The notes: generated from the letters alone by a model not told the origin. DNA of 64,000 nucleotides from Flavobacteriales bacterium (GCA_947475095.1 CANJLG010000004.1:1-64000), one strand, 5' to 3'; shown: positions 28,400 through 37,725, numbered from the stretch's first letter. Made by a program: numbers and translations.

Positions 28400-29338
28400 A
28401 TGGAGCAGGGTTTGGTATTGAAGTCGACAGGAAAATGGTATACCCTTGAGTTATCTGCAGGACAAATTGTTCAAGCGCGAATTCGTGGAAAATTACGTTT
28501 AGAAGGGCTTTCAACCACTAATCCTATCGCTGCGGGGGATAAAGTGTTCCTGCTACCCGATGTAGATTCAGAGGGAATTCGCTTGATTGATAACATCGTC
28601 CCTCGTAAAAACTACCTTGTGCGAAAGTCAACCAATCTTAGCAAGCAAATGCAAATTTTAGCTGCAAATATTGATCATGCTTATTTAGTAGTTACTCTAA
28701 AATCACCGGTCACACAAATCGCCTTTATAGATCGTTTTTTAGTTTCTGCTGAGTCGTTTAGAATTCCGACAACAATTTTATTTAATAAAACTGACCTATA
28801 TGGAGAGGAAGAGTTGGGGCTTCTAGCTGTTTTAAAAAATATTTATGGTACCATAGGTTATGGTGTAGCAGCGATAAGTACAATAGATAAATTGACCACA
28901 AATTTTCTTTTGAATGAAATCGATGGAAAAAACGTGATGATTTCTGGTAATTCTGGTGTTGGAAAATCATCGTTAGTGAATGCACTAGATGCTACGCTAA
29001 ACCTTAGAATTGGCGAAATTTCACAAGCTCATGAACAAGGCAAACATACTACTACCTTTGCTGAAATGCATAAATTAGCGAGCGGAGGCTATATCATCGA
29101 CACCCCAGGCATACGCGCTTTTGGCCTAATTAATATCGAAAAGGAGCATATCTCACATTATTTTCCTGAAATAAGGGACTTATTGGGGCAATGTCGTTTT
29201 CATAATTGTATGCATTTAAACGAGCCCTACTGTGCGGTTAAACTAGCATTAGAAGAGGACCAGATTGCAGCGTCTCGTTATCATAGTTATTTACAATTAA
29301 TGGAGGAAGATGGCAATTCTCCTTATCGTTATGCATAG
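28400..29338 (+). CDS. rsgA: Ribosome small subunit GTPase RsgA
   Basis: 312 residues; a circularly permuted GTPase that checks 30S subunit maturation. An OB-fold N-terminus comes first. The G motifs follow in permuted order: NKTD (near 128), P-loop GNSGVGKSSL (near 183), then DTPG (near 234). A C-terminal zinc site has CRFHNCMHLNEPYC. All family elements are intact. The strong promoter box 5 bp upstream and the absence of a Shine-Dalgarno site suggest a leaderless mRNA. dtd follows after 5 bp. Confidence 0.96.
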   Translation: MEQGLVLKSTGKWYTLELSAGQIVQARIRGKLRLEGLSTTNPIAAGDKVFLLPDVDSEGIRLIDNIVPRKNYLVRKSTNLSKQMQILAANIDHAYLVVTLKSPVTQIAFIDRFLVSAESFRIPTTILFNKTDLYGEEELGLLAVLKNIYGTIGYGVAAISTIDKLTTNFLLNEIDGKNVMISGNSGVGKSSLVNALDATLNLRIGEISQAHEQGKHTTTFAEMHKLASGGYIIDTPGIRAFGLINIEKEHISHYFPEIRDLLGQCRFHNCMHLNEPYCAVKLALEEDQIAASRYHSYLQLMEEDGNSPYRYA

Positions 29339-29343
29339 AAATC

Positions 29344-29802
29344 ATGAAGATAGTCATACAACGAGTAAGTAGTGCGTCTGTTAAAATTAATAAGGAAATC
29401 TACAGCCATATCGAAAATGGCCTTGTCATTTTTTTAGGCATTCATTCGGAAGATAATCTAGATGATATTCAGTACCTCATTAAAAAAATAGTGGCTTTAC
29501 GCATTTTTAGCGATGGGGATGGAAAAATGAATTTGTCTGTCCATGATGTTAAGGGCGACTTACTGGTGATTAGTCAATTCACTTTATATGCTCAAACCAA
29601 GAAAGGAAATCGGCCTAGCTTTATTGATGCAGCGAATCCGGAAATTGCTTTGCCTTTGTACCACGATTTTTTGACTTGCCTTCAGCAGCAATATAAAGGA
29701 AGGATTGAAACTGGGGAATTTGGCGCCGACATGCAAATATCGCTATGCAATGATGGTCCAATTACCATAATCATCGATTCAAAAGAAAAAAAAGCGCTTT
29801 AG
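29344..29802 (+). CDS. dtd: D-aminoacyl-tRNA deacylase
   Basis: 152 residues; removes D-amino acids (and glycine from tRNA-Ala) as a translation proofreading step. The family motifs SQFTLYAQTKKGNRPSF (near residue 78) and NDGPITIII (C-terminal, the N-x-G-P-x-T class) form the active site. Starts 5 bp after rsgA; a translation quality-control pair transcribed together. Confidence 0.95.
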   Translation: MKIVIQRVSSASVKINKEIYSHIENGLVIFLGIHSEDNLDDIQYLIKKIVALRIFSDGDGKMNLSVHDVKGDLLVISQFTLYAQTKKGNRPSFIDAANPEIALPLYHDFLTCLQQQYKGRIETGEFGADMQISLCNDGPITIIIDSKEKKAL

Positions 29803-29841
29803 AAACCATAAATAGTAATTACTACCTTAAAATATAACAAC

Positions 29842-31965
29842 ATGAAAAAACTTTTCTTCTTTTTACTTCTTTCAACGAGTGTTACCGCTCAAAAAAAAGA
29901 GATTTCTTTGTCTGACGCGGTCTTACAGCAAGGTCGTAAATTTGGCCCTGACCGCATTGCGAATTTTCAGTGGATACCTGAAGGATCAAGTTATTCGTAT
30001 TGCAGCAAAGATTGGACAATCTTATTTAAGTCCGAAGTGTCGTCTGATAAAGATCAGGAATTGATAAAAATTGCCGATATAAATACTGTTTTAACAACAG
30101 ATTTCGCAAATTTTTTCGGAATGTCTTGGCTCAACGATCATGAAATATGCTTGAATGATGGATCAAAAGTTTATTCCTTTGACCTTAGCTCTAAAACGGG
30201 AAAAAAAATTCAAAAAGTAGAAGATGGAGCCGAAAACCAATCCTTTCATGCTGCTAGCAATCAACTATCCTATACTTTGGGTAATAATTTATACTTGCTT
30301 AAAGCAGATGGTAAAAAAGTGTCAATTACGAAAAACACGGATAAAAATATTGTCTCCGGCCAGTCGATTGCTCGCAATGAATTTGGGATTTCAAATGGGA
30401 TTTTTTGGAGTAAATCAGGAAACAGACTTGCATTTTATCAAAAAAATGAAACCAATGTGCATGCTTATCCTTTGCTTGATATTACGCAAACACCAGGGGA
30501 ATTAATGGAAATCAAGTATCCAATGGCCGGACAAAAATCGGAGGAGCCTAGGATTGGAATTTATCAGGTGAAAAAAAATAAGACAGTTTATATCAGTCCA
30601 AGAGGGGATAAAGATGACTACTTTACGAATCTCACGTTTACTCCAGACGACCAATATATTATTGTTGCTGAGGTAAATAGAGATCAAAATCACCTGTGGC
30701 TAAATCTTTATGATGCAAAATCAGGAAAGTTTATTAAAACGATTTTGGAGGAAACCAATGATCGTTGGGTAGAGCCTGAGCATGCAGCTTATTTTCCAAC
30801 GAAAACTTCAACTAATTTTGTTTGGATATCGGAAAAAAACGGATTCAATAATTTATATTATTATGACATCAACGGTAAGCTGCTGAAGCAACTGACCAAT
30901 CACACGTTTGTGGTAAAGGACATATTGACAACGAGCAAAGATGGCAAGACGATGTATTATTCTGCCACCGGACCGAATCCCATGAATACCTTAGTTTATT
31001 CTGTTGATTTTGAAGGAAATTCGGTTTTAGAAACCCGCGAAGAAGGGACACATGCTTTTTCTTTGTCTTCAGATGGTATTTACTATTACGATGCTTTTTC
31101 TAGTGGAACTGTTCCTCACAAAGCGATGCTATGGACCAATAACGGGAAAATGGCAAAACCCCTCATTACCTCAAAAGAAAAATTAGATGATTACCTTATT
31201 GGTCAAACAGAAACTGGAACAATTAAAGCTAATGATGGGTCTGATTTGTATTATCGAATGATAAAACCAAGCAATTTTGATGCGTCTAAAAAATACCCAG
31301 TAATGGTTTATGTTTATGGAGGGCCTCATGCGCAAATGGTTACCAATACCTGGCTTTTTGGGGCCAATCTTTGGATGCATTGGATGGCGAATCAAGGATA
31401 TATTATTTACACGCTTGATAATCACGGTTCTGGTGAACGAGGTTTTGATTTTGAGTCAAAAATTCACCGCCACTTGGGCGATTTGGAAATGGAAGATCAG
31501 TTGTTGGGAGTTCGTTTTTTACGTTCCTTACCCTATGTAGATTCCACTAGGTTAGCAGTGCACGGATGGTCTTTTGGCGGTTTCATGACCACCTCGCTGA
31601 TGCTGCGTCAACCAGGAGTATTTAAGGTTGGAGTGGCTGGAGGCCCAGTAACGGACTGGAAATATTATGAAATCATGTATGGCGAACGGTACATGGATCG
31701 TCCCGAACAAAACAAAGAAGGGTATGAAAAAGCTTCTTTGCTAAATTATGCCGATAAGCTAACAGGAAATTTATTATTGATTCATGGAACAGTTGATGAT
31801 GTTGTTGTCATGCAGCATAATTATGCCTTGGTTCAAAAATTTGTTGAGGCAGGAAAACAGATGGATTTCTTTCCTTATCCGATGCACAAGCATAATGTAA
31901 TAGGGAAAGATCGAGTGCACTTAATTGAAAAAATTCTAAGCTACATTTTGGAGAAGAATCAGTAA
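29842..31965 (+). CDS. S9 family peptidase, DPP IV-like
   Basis: 707 residues with a signal peptide (MKKLFFFLLLSTSVTAQ). An N-terminal beta-propeller (to about 470) is followed by an alpha/beta-hydrolase. The catalytic Ser lies in HGWSFGGFMTTS, the Asp in HGTVDDVVVMQHNY and the His near HKHNVIGKDRVHL. Predicted to be a periplasmic dipeptidyl-peptidase that cuts dipeptides from proline-containing substrates, as in other Bacteroidota. Upstream gap of 39 bp from dtd, so cotranscription is possible. Confidence 0.94.
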   Translation: MKKLFFFLLLSTSVTAQKKEISLSDAVLQQGRKFGPDRIANFQWIPEGSSYSYCSKDWTILFKSEVSSDKDQELIKIADINTVLTTDFANFFGMSWLNDHEICLNDGSKVYSFDLSSKTGKKIQKVEDGAENQSFHAASNQLSYTLGNNLYLLKADGKKVSITKNTDKNIVSGQSIARNEFGISNGIFWSKSGNRLAFYQKNETNVHAYPLLDITQTPGELMEIKYPMAGQKSEEPRIGIYQVKKNKTVYISPRGDKDDYFTNLTFTPDDQYIIVAEVNRDQNHLWLNLYDAKSGKFIKTILEETNDRWVEPEHAAYFPTKTSTNFVWISEKNGFNNLYYYDINGKLLKQLTNHTFVVKDILTTSKDGKTMYYSATGPNPMNTLVYSVDFEGNSVLETREEGTHAFSLSSDGIYYYDAFSSGTVPHKAMLWTNNGKMAKPLITSKEKLDDYLIGQTETGTIKANDGSDLYYRMIKPSNFDASKKYPVMVYVYGGPHAQMVTNTWLFGANLWMHWMANQGYIIYTLDNHGSGERGFDFESKIHRHLGDLEMEDQLLGVRFLRSLPYVDSTRLAVHGWSFGGFMTTSLMLRQPGVFKVGVAGGPVTDWKYYEIMYGERYMDRPEQNKEGYEKASLLNYADKLTGNLLLIHGTVDDVVVMQHNYALVQKFVEAGKQMDFFPYPMHKHNVIGKDRVHLIEKILSYILEKNQ

Positions 31966-31991
31966 CTAAGGATCTATTTCTGGCATAGCGT

Positions 31992-32038
31992 CCGCTTCAT
32001 TTCATGAAGTGGACTCCTTTTGTGATCCGCTCAGGATT
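31992..32038 (-). repeat. Copy of the tRNA-Arg 3' end and terminator stem
   Basis: 47 bp matching 32160-32206 at an offset of 168 bp with one mismatch. On the minus strand it holds the last T-arm bases and acceptor of tRNA-Arg, then the same terminator hairpin. Homology breaks inside the T-loop (ATT then AC in place of CGAA). The rest of the tRNA is missing. Confidence 0.9.
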
Positions 32039-32143
32039 ACAGAACCTAAAAAAAAAAGGCTCATTCCAAGCATAGCGCCCACTATGCCTTGCATAGCTCG
32101 GTGTTTTCCATTTTTATTGTTTACGGAAACAAGTTCCCGACAC

Positions 32144-32180
32144 TAAAAAACGAAAAAGCCCGCTTCATTTCATGAAGTGG
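32144..32180 (-). terminator. Rho-independent terminator of tRNA-Arg
   Basis: On the minus strand, a hairpin (9-bp stem CCACTTCAT / ATGAAGCGG, loop GAA, one G-T pair) is followed by GCTTTTTCGTTTTTT. Begins 11 bases after the tRNA 3' end. Confidence 0.8.
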
Positions 32181-32190
32181 ACACCTTTTG

Positions 32191-32264
<74 letters not shown>

Positions 32265-32289
32265 CTAATATACATTTCAATTTTCGGTT

Positions 32290-32328
32290 TGCTCTATCCT
32301 CCCGAACCTTCGGGAGAGCTAGCGGACC
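32290..32328 (-). pseudogene. tRNA-Arg 5' fragment with palindromic insert
   Basis: On the minus strand it starts GGTCCGCTAGCTC and ends GGATAGAGCA, matching 23 bases of the intact tRNA-Arg 5' half exactly. The four D-loop bases between are replaced by 16 bases that are part of the palindrome CTCCCGAACCTTCGGGAG (32299-32316). The anticodon arm and everything after it are missing. It lies 26 bp upstream of the intact gene. Confidence 0.8.
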
Positions 32329-32342
32329 TAAATCTTATTAAT

Positions 32343-32368
32343 AAAAAAGGGGATGATTGCTCATCCCC
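32343..32368 (-). terminator. Rho-independent terminator of tRNA-Pro
   Basis: On the minus strand GGGGATGA / TCATCCCC forms a perfect 8-bp stem with a four-base loop, followed by TTTTTT, starting 7 bases after the tRNA 3' end. Confidence 0.92.
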
Positions 32369-32374
32369 AAGTTG

Positions 32375-32449
32375 TCGGGGCGGCAGGATTCGAACCTGCG
32401 ACCTCCTGGTCCCAAACCAGGCGCGATGACCGGACTACGCTACGCCCCG
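32375..32449 (-). tRNA. tRNA-Pro (anticodon TGG)
   Basis: A 75-nt cloverleaf on the minus strand with acceptor CGGGGCG / CGCCCCG and discriminator A. The anticodon stem CCTGG / CCAGG encloses loop TTTGGGA, anticodon TGG. No CCA encoded. Its own terminator follows. Confidence 0.97.
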
Positions 32450-32497
32450 AACTTATTGACCTTTTGTTATTGCTATCAGTTTGATCGTTATCAAACT

Positions 32498-32536
32498 CGT
32501 CTCACCATAATCAATCTTCGCGGTGGGAGCGAGATT
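32498..32536 (-). repeat. Copy of the tRNA-Ser 3' end and flank
   Basis: 39 bp identical to 32601-32639 at an offset of 103 bp. It holds the last 16 bases of tRNA-Ser plus 23 bp downstream. Identity ends in the T-loop at ATT, then AC in place of CGAA, as for the tRNA-Arg copy. The 64 bp between copies contains an inverted, degenerate copy of the tRNA-Ser T-arm (GAGTTCAAATCTCCC on the plus strand). Confidence 0.9.
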
Positions 32537-32623
32537 ACTTCAGCTTTGCTTCAGTGCTCTGCGCTTCGCTCCGGGTCGAACGAGTTCAAATCTCCCTTCG
32601 CGTCTCACCATAATCAATCTTCG

Positions 32624-32710
<87 letters not shown>

Positions 32711-32780
32711 TATGCATTAACGGACGGCAAAAGTAAGAAATCCTTTTGTTTTTTCAGAATTTTAGACGAAAAAAAATGGC

Positions 32781-33950
32781 TTAATCGTAAACAAATTCTC
32801 CATAGCTTGATTTGATGGTCACTTTCGCCCCTATATTTGACTCAACACGTCCGATAATTTTTGCATCTATTCCGAAGTGATTTGAGATTTTAATTAGCTC
32901 ATTGGCAATTTCTTTGGGCACATATAATTCCATCCGATGCCCCATATTAAATACTTTATACATTTCTTGCCATGGTGTTTGAGACTGTGATTGAATCAAT
33001 TTAAAAAGCAGGGGGGTATCAAATAAGTTGTCTTTAACAATGTGTAAATCCGTTATAAAGTGCAATACTTTTGTTTGCGCACCACCGGAGCAATGCACCA
33101 TGCCGTGAATATCTTTTCTGAATTTAGCAAGCATTTCGATAATAACAGGCGCATAAGTTCGCGTCGGAGAAAGAACTAGTTGTCCTGCATTTAGGGGGCT
33201 TCCCTCAATCGAATCGGTGAGTTTAAGCTCTCCACTATAAACGAATTCTTCAGGAATAGATGCGTCATAGCTTTCAGGAAATAAAGTAGCTAATTCATGA
33301 TGAAAAACATCATGTCGCGCACTTGTTAATCCATTACTTCCCATACCACCGTTATAACCATGCTCGTAGGTAGCTTGTCCAAATGATGCAAGACCTACTA
33401 TCACATCTCCAGCTTGTATGTTTCCATTTGAAATAACATCGGATCTTTTCATTCTGCAGACCACTGTAGAATCAACAATAATGGTTCTTACAAGATCGCC
33501 GACATCTGCCGTTTCTCCTCCTGTCGCATAAATATTTAAGCCGAAACTCCTTAATTCTTCCAGCAGGGCCTCTGTTCCATTAATAATTTCCGATAATACT
33601 TCGCCGGGAATCAGGTGCTTATTTCTACCAATAGTAGAAGAAACGATGATCGGACCAGTAGCGCCAACACAAAGTAAATCATCAATATTCATGATTAAAG
33701 CATCTTGGGCAATCCCTTTCCACACGGAAATATCACCGGTTGATTTCCAATAGGTATAGGCCAAAGAAGATTTTGTTCCAGCGCCATCGGCGTGCATGAT
33801 AAGACAATAGTCATCGTCTCCGCCTAGATAATCGGGCACAATCTTGCAGAAGGCTTTTGGAAACAACCCTTTATCAATGTTTTTTATGGCATTATGCACA
33901 TCTTCTTTTCCCGCTGAAACTCCCCGGGATTGATATCTGTTGTCTGACAT
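32781..33950 (-). CDS. purM: Phosphoribosylformylglycinamidine cyclo-ligase
   Basis: 389 residues; forms aminoimidazole ribonucleotide from formylglycinamidine ribonucleotide in purine synthesis, using ATP. The family's N-terminal HADGAGTKSSLAY segment, DALIMNIDDLLCVGATG and ATGGETADVGD are all visible, as is the GLASFGQATYE segment. It is longer than E. coli PurM (345 residues), in line with the Bacteroidota form. xseB lies 37 bp upstream on the same strand, so the two may be cotranscribed. Confidence 0.92.
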   Translation of the reverse strand: MSDNRYQSRGVSAGKEDVHNAIKNIDKGLFPKAFCKIVPDYLGGDDDYCLIMHADGAGTKSSLAYTYWKSTGDISVWKGIAQDALIMNIDDLLCVGATGPIIVSSTIGRNKHLIPGEVLSEIINGTEALLEELRSFGLNIYATGGETADVGDLVRTIIVDSTVVCRMKRSDVISNGNIQAGDVIVGLASFGQATYEHGYNGGMGSNGLTSARHDVFHHELATLFPESYDASIPEEFVYSGELKLTDSIEGSPLNAGQLVLSPTRTYAPVIIEMLAKFRKDIHGMVHCSGGAQTKVLHFITDLHIVKDNLFDTPLLFKLIQSQSQTPWQEMYKVFNMGHRMELYVPKEIANELIKISNHFGIDAKIIGRVESNIGAKVTIKSSYGEFVYD

Positions 33951-33987
33951 TTACGTTAAGGTTGTGATACAAAGGTAAAAAAATGAC

Positions 33988-34197
33988 TCAGTTATTATCT
34001 GCTGTTTCATCTAATTCATCTAGAATTTTCTGCACATCTAATTCAGTTGCTTTCAATTTAGATTTACAAAGGTGTATTAGTTCAGCCGCCCGCTTTACTT
34101 TTATCGCTAAATCATCAATAGAAATGTTACCCATTTCCATTTCTCCAACTATCTGCTGAAGCTCTTCAAAAGCTGCCGCATAATTTTGTTCTTTCAT
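33988..34197 (-). CDS. xseB: Exodeoxyribonuclease VII small subunit
   Basis: 69 residues from the ATG at 34197 (MKEQNYAAAFEELQQIVGEM). The acidic helical pattern, with EELQQIVGEMEMGNISIDDL, fits XseB, which binds the large subunit XseA to degrade single-stranded DNA. An in-frame extension to 34272 does not fit the family. The usual partner xseA is not next to it; the upstream neighbour is a divergent transporter. Downstream is purM. Confidence 0.82.
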   Translation of the reverse strand: MKEQNYAAAFEELQQIVGEMEMGNISIDDLAIKVKRAAELIHLCKSKLKATELDVQKILDELDETADNN

Positions 34198-34362
34198 AAG
34201 GTAAAAATAAGTATTTAACTTTTTGGAACATGGGTTGAGCCCTTTTTTTTCAGCCAAAAATGATAATAACAAGTGCTTTCATCTGCTTCATTTAGCGCTA
34301 TTTTGCTTAATGAAACCATGGACTTTAGCAGTAATTAATTTTAAGGTCACCGGTAAAATTAG

Positions 34363-34370
34363 TATATTTG
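34363..34370 (+). promoter_or_regulatory. Putative -7 promoter box of the MMPL transporter
   Basis: TATATTTG matches TAnnTTTG and ends 19 bp before the ATG at 34390. No clear -33 TTG. Confidence 0.45.
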
Positions 34371-34389
34371 CCATTGAACGTGTTGTTTT

Positions 34390-37053
34390 ATGTGGAATTT
34401 TATCTCCAATCTTATACTCAGAAATCGATTTATTATCTTAGGGATAATTACTCTTTTGACTGTGTTTTTTGGATTTCATGCCTCAATTGGGATTAAGATT
34501 GATAACAAATATGGGACTCTCCTTCCCAAAGAGACTGAAACACAGCAAACCTACTTAAAATTCAAATCTTTATTTGGCGAAGATGGCGCTACCATGGTCA
34601 TTGCTATTAAGTCAAAGGATTTATATACTGAGAAAAAGTTTTTGCTTTGGCAAGAATTAGGAGAGAAAATCCTGAAAATGGATGGTGTCACATCTGTCAT
34701 TTCCGAGGCGAAATTGGTTAGATTAAAGAAAGACACAAGCAAGTCGTCCTTTAAACCTGAAGTTATTTTTACTGGGCGCAATCATAATTTTGATACCACT
34801 AAAGATGGGGGTAAAAGTATTCAGGAGCTTAAAAACGAAATTCGAAGCAATCCCCTATATGCTGATTTACTTTATAATGATTCTACTTACGTAAGCTTAA
34901 TGCTCGTAAATATCGACGAAAAATTTCTAATCGATAAAAAAAAGCAAGGGGTAGTTATAAAAATTGAGGAATTAGCTAACTCATACCACACCTATTTTGG
35001 CGATGTGCATTTTTCAGGTTTACCGCACATGCGCGTGCAAATAGGCAAGCGTGTATTAACTGAAATGTACACCTTCATCTTTTTATCCATGTTGATTTCC
35101 GCCCTATTTATGTACTTCCTTTTCAGGTCTGTTCGGGTAACCATAATCAGTATAATAGTGGTAATGGTAACGGTAGTTTGGGCATTGGGGACCATTAGTT
35201 TGATGGGGTATAACGTATCATTAATGATGGGATTAATTCCTCCTTTAATGATTATTATCGGAATACCTAATTGCATTTATCTTTATAATAAGTTCCATTA
35301 TGAATTTCGAAATCATAACAATAAGGCAAAGGCTTTAAGCCGCATGATTCGAAAAACTGGTACCGCTATGTTGCTCACGAACCTTACTACAGCCATAGGT
35401 TTTATGACATTTTTATTTACTAGTTCTGAGAAATTCTTTGAGTTTGGTGTTATTTCTTCCATCAATATTATGCTTTGTTACATAGTATCTATTTGCTTAG
35501 TTCCCATCTTTATTTCTTTTTCTAAAAATCCACGCGAACGCCACTTAAAACACCTAGATAGAAAACTCGCCGTTGGTTTGTTGGAACGATTGGTTTCTCT
35601 TACAACTAATTACCGTCCTGCGATTTATATCGTTACGATCGTTTTAACCATATTGGCAGGGGCAGGGGTATTTTTTATGAAGGTTACAGGAAATATTACT
35701 GGCGACTTGCCTGTAAATGATCCTATTCGAAAGGATATTCGTTTTATGGAGAAAAATTTCGGAGGTTCAATCCCCTTTGAAGTATTAGTTTACTACAAAA
35801 AAAATAGTCGATTATTTGAGAATACAACATTAAGTAGGTTGGAAGAGGTGCAAAATATGTTTGCTCATGACACCATGTTCTCTAAGAGTATTTCTATTGT
35901 TGACTTCGTTAAGTTAATTAATATGTCTTATTACAATAACGACTCTAGTCGTTATACCACTTTTAAATCTGCGGATAAACCTCAATTAAAAAAGTATGTG
36001 GATGGCTTTAATTCGAGTATACAGAATTCGTCATTTTCGATAAAGGAATTAGTAGATACAACGAATAAAATAGTTCGTATTAGAACACAAATGAAGGATA
36101 TTGGGTCATATCAGGTAACTGACGAAGTGGACACGATTCACTCCAGAATTGATCAAATCTTAAATCCAGATCGAAAAAACATAGAACGCTTTTATGCTAA
36201 AGCAGTAAAGGGAAACAAGGAATATTATGACTCTTTATTGTTTTCTGATTTTACCGGCATTTACAACAACACTACCGCGCTTTTAAGCAATGGGAATCAG
36301 GAACAGATAGATAAGTTCGATGCTGATCCGGAGTTAATAAAAACTTATTATGCGTCTAATTCCTTTTTGCCTATCTTGCGTAAGGCCATCGATAAAAATT
36401 ATTATGATGTCAAGTTAACAGGGACCTCCGTCGTTGTCTCAGAGGGAACTAAATACTTGATGGACAATCTATGGCAGAGTATCATCTTTGCTATAATTTC
36501 GATTGCAGCGTTAATGTCTATTCTTTTTTATTCGTTTAGAATGGTGGTCGTTTCGATGATACCTAATTTAATTCCAATGATTGTTACAGCCGGAATAATG
36601 GGATGGTTCGGCATTCCATTGAAACCGTCAACATTATTAATTTTTTCAATAGCACTAGGTATTACTATCGATAACACGATTCACTTTTTAGCCCATTATC
36701 GGCACGAATTGAAAATGAAGAAATTAGAATTAAAGGAGTGTGTTGCTATGTCAATACGTGAAACGGGCTTAAGTATTATTTATACCTCCGTAATTTTGTT
36801 TTTCGGTTTCATTGTCTTTGTTTTTTCTGATTTTGGAGGCACCCAGGCACTCGGATATCTATCTGCGATTACTTATTTTGTTGCCTTATTTACCAATTTG
36901 ATTTTATTACCAAGCCTATTGCTGAGTTATGAGCGTAAGTTAACGACGAAATCTTTCGAAGAACCGATGTTTGAAATCTACGATGAAGAAGATGATACCA
37001 ATTGGAACTTATTGGAATTAGATGCTGATGAAGCCAATAAAGAGAAAGAATAA
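34390..37053 (+). CDS. MMPL/RND-superfamily transporter
   Basis: 887 residues with an RND-type layout: one N-terminal membrane helix (RFIILGIITLLTVFFGF), a periplasmic domain, five helices near residues 225-385, a repeat of the same plan and five more helices from about 690 to 850. GLIPPLMIIIGIPNCIYLYN and IALGITIDNTIHFLAHYRHE are the internal-repeat motifs typical of MMPL and sterol-sensing-like members; the Asp in TIDNTIH suits proton coupling. Cargo (lipid, drug or hopanoid) cannot be read from sequence. No membrane-fusion partner is adjacent. Confidence 0.88.
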   Translation: MWNFISNLILRNRFIILGIITLLTVFFGFHASIGIKIDNKYGTLLPKETETQQTYLKFKSLFGEDGATMVIAIKSKDLYTEKKFLLWQELGEKILKMDGVTSVISEAKLVRLKKDTSKSSFKPEVIFTGRNHNFDTTKDGGKSIQELKNEIRSNPLYADLLYNDSTYVSLMLVNIDEKFLIDKKKQGVVIKIEELANSYHTYFGDVHFSGLPHMRVQIGKRVLTEMYTFIFLSMLISALFMYFLFRSVRVTIISIIVVMVTVVWALGTISLMGYNVSLMMGLIPPLMIIIGIPNCIYLYNKFHYEFRNHNNKAKALSRMIRKTGTAMLLTNLTTAIGFMTFLFTSSEKFFEFGVISSINIMLCYIVSICLVPIFISFSKNPRERHLKHLDRKLAVGLLERLVSLTTNYRPAIYIVTIVLTILAGAGVFFMKVTGNITGDLPVNDPIRKDIRFMEKNFGGSIPFEVLVYYKKNSRLFENTTLSRLEEVQNMFAHDTMFSKSISIVDFVKLINMSYYNNDSSRYTTFKSADKPQLKKYVDGFNSSIQNSSFSIKELVDTTNKIVRIRTQMKDIGSYQVTDEVDTIHSRIDQILNPDRKNIERFYAKAVKGNKEYYDSLLFSDFTGIYNNTTALLSNGNQEQIDKFDADPELIKTYYASNSFLPILRKAIDKNYYDVKLTGTSVVVSEGTKYLMDNLWQSIIFAIISIAALMSILFYSFRMVVVSMIPNLIPMIVTAGIMGWFGIPLKPSTLLIFSIALGITIDNTIHFLAHYRHELKMKKLELKECVAMSIRETGLSIIYTSVILFFGFIVFVFSDFGGTQALGYLSAITYFVALFTNLILLPSLLLSYERKLTTKSFEEPMFEIYDEEDDTNWNLLELDADEANKEKE

Positions 37054-37059
37054 ACAAGG

Positions 37060-37725
37060 CTAATCAACGCACTCCATTAATAATAAATCCCCAGATTCGT
37101 GCTCAATTGAAACGATACCATCCCTCAAAACGCTATTGCTGTTACCCATTCGATAACCCGAATTTAGTTCCTCATTGCTTAAGGAATACGTTAAATTTTT
37201 AGTGCTTATTCCGCTTACTTTTCCTAAGGGCATCAAGGAAATAATAGTGCCTGCAGCATACCACTTTTCGTATTTTGTTTTAAGTAAGATAATAGTAGAA
37301 TAATCATCTATAATAGTGATGTCTAAGGTTTTTCTGTACTTAACGATACAGGAAATATTAGCAAAAAAATGATCACTTCTCCTTCCCGTTGCCCATACTA
37401 CTTTTACGGATTGCACTTCCTTTAATAGTAGAAAGTCAAAGGCTTTTTCTAAATCAGTTTTATGCTGATTCGTTGAGTGTATGATTTCAATTTCCGGATG
37501 TTTTTGCTGGTATATGGAGGGGTTTAACCCCCGATCAAAATCGCCTAATAAAACACTAGGCTTTATTCCGAATGCCAGTACTCTGTCTATTGCCGCATCA
37601 AGTACTACTATAAAGTTCGTCTCACGTAAAATGTTCTCCAACAACTCATTACTGCATTGTTCTCCGTTTGCAATAATTATTGCCGAAGACAAGGAGGAAG
37701 AGCTGTTTATATTGTGATTCTGCAC
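37060..37725 (-). CDS. Thiamine pyrophosphokinase
   Basis: About 221 residues from the GTG at 37725. Transfers pyrophosphate from ATP to thiamine. Family motifs: AIIIANGEQ at the start of the core, LLGDFD (metal and thiamine site), HKTDLEKAFDF and ATGRRSDHFFANI. The start is uncertain: a TTG at 37749 lies in a putative -7 box (TATTTTTG, 37747-37754), and a further TTG at 37692 sits just before the core. The downstream MMPL gene converges with it. Confidence 0.85.
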   Translation of the reverse strand: MQNHNINSSSSLSSAIIIANGEQCSNELLENILRETNFIVVLDAAIDRVLAFGIKPSVLLGDFDRGLNPSIYQQKHPEIEIIHSTNQHKTDLEKAFDFLLLKEVQSVKVVWATGRRSDHFFANISCIVKYRKTLDITIIDDYSTIILLKTKYEKWYAAGTIISLMPLGKVSGISTKNLTYSLSNEELNSGYRMGNSNSVLRDGIVSIEHESGDLLLMECVD

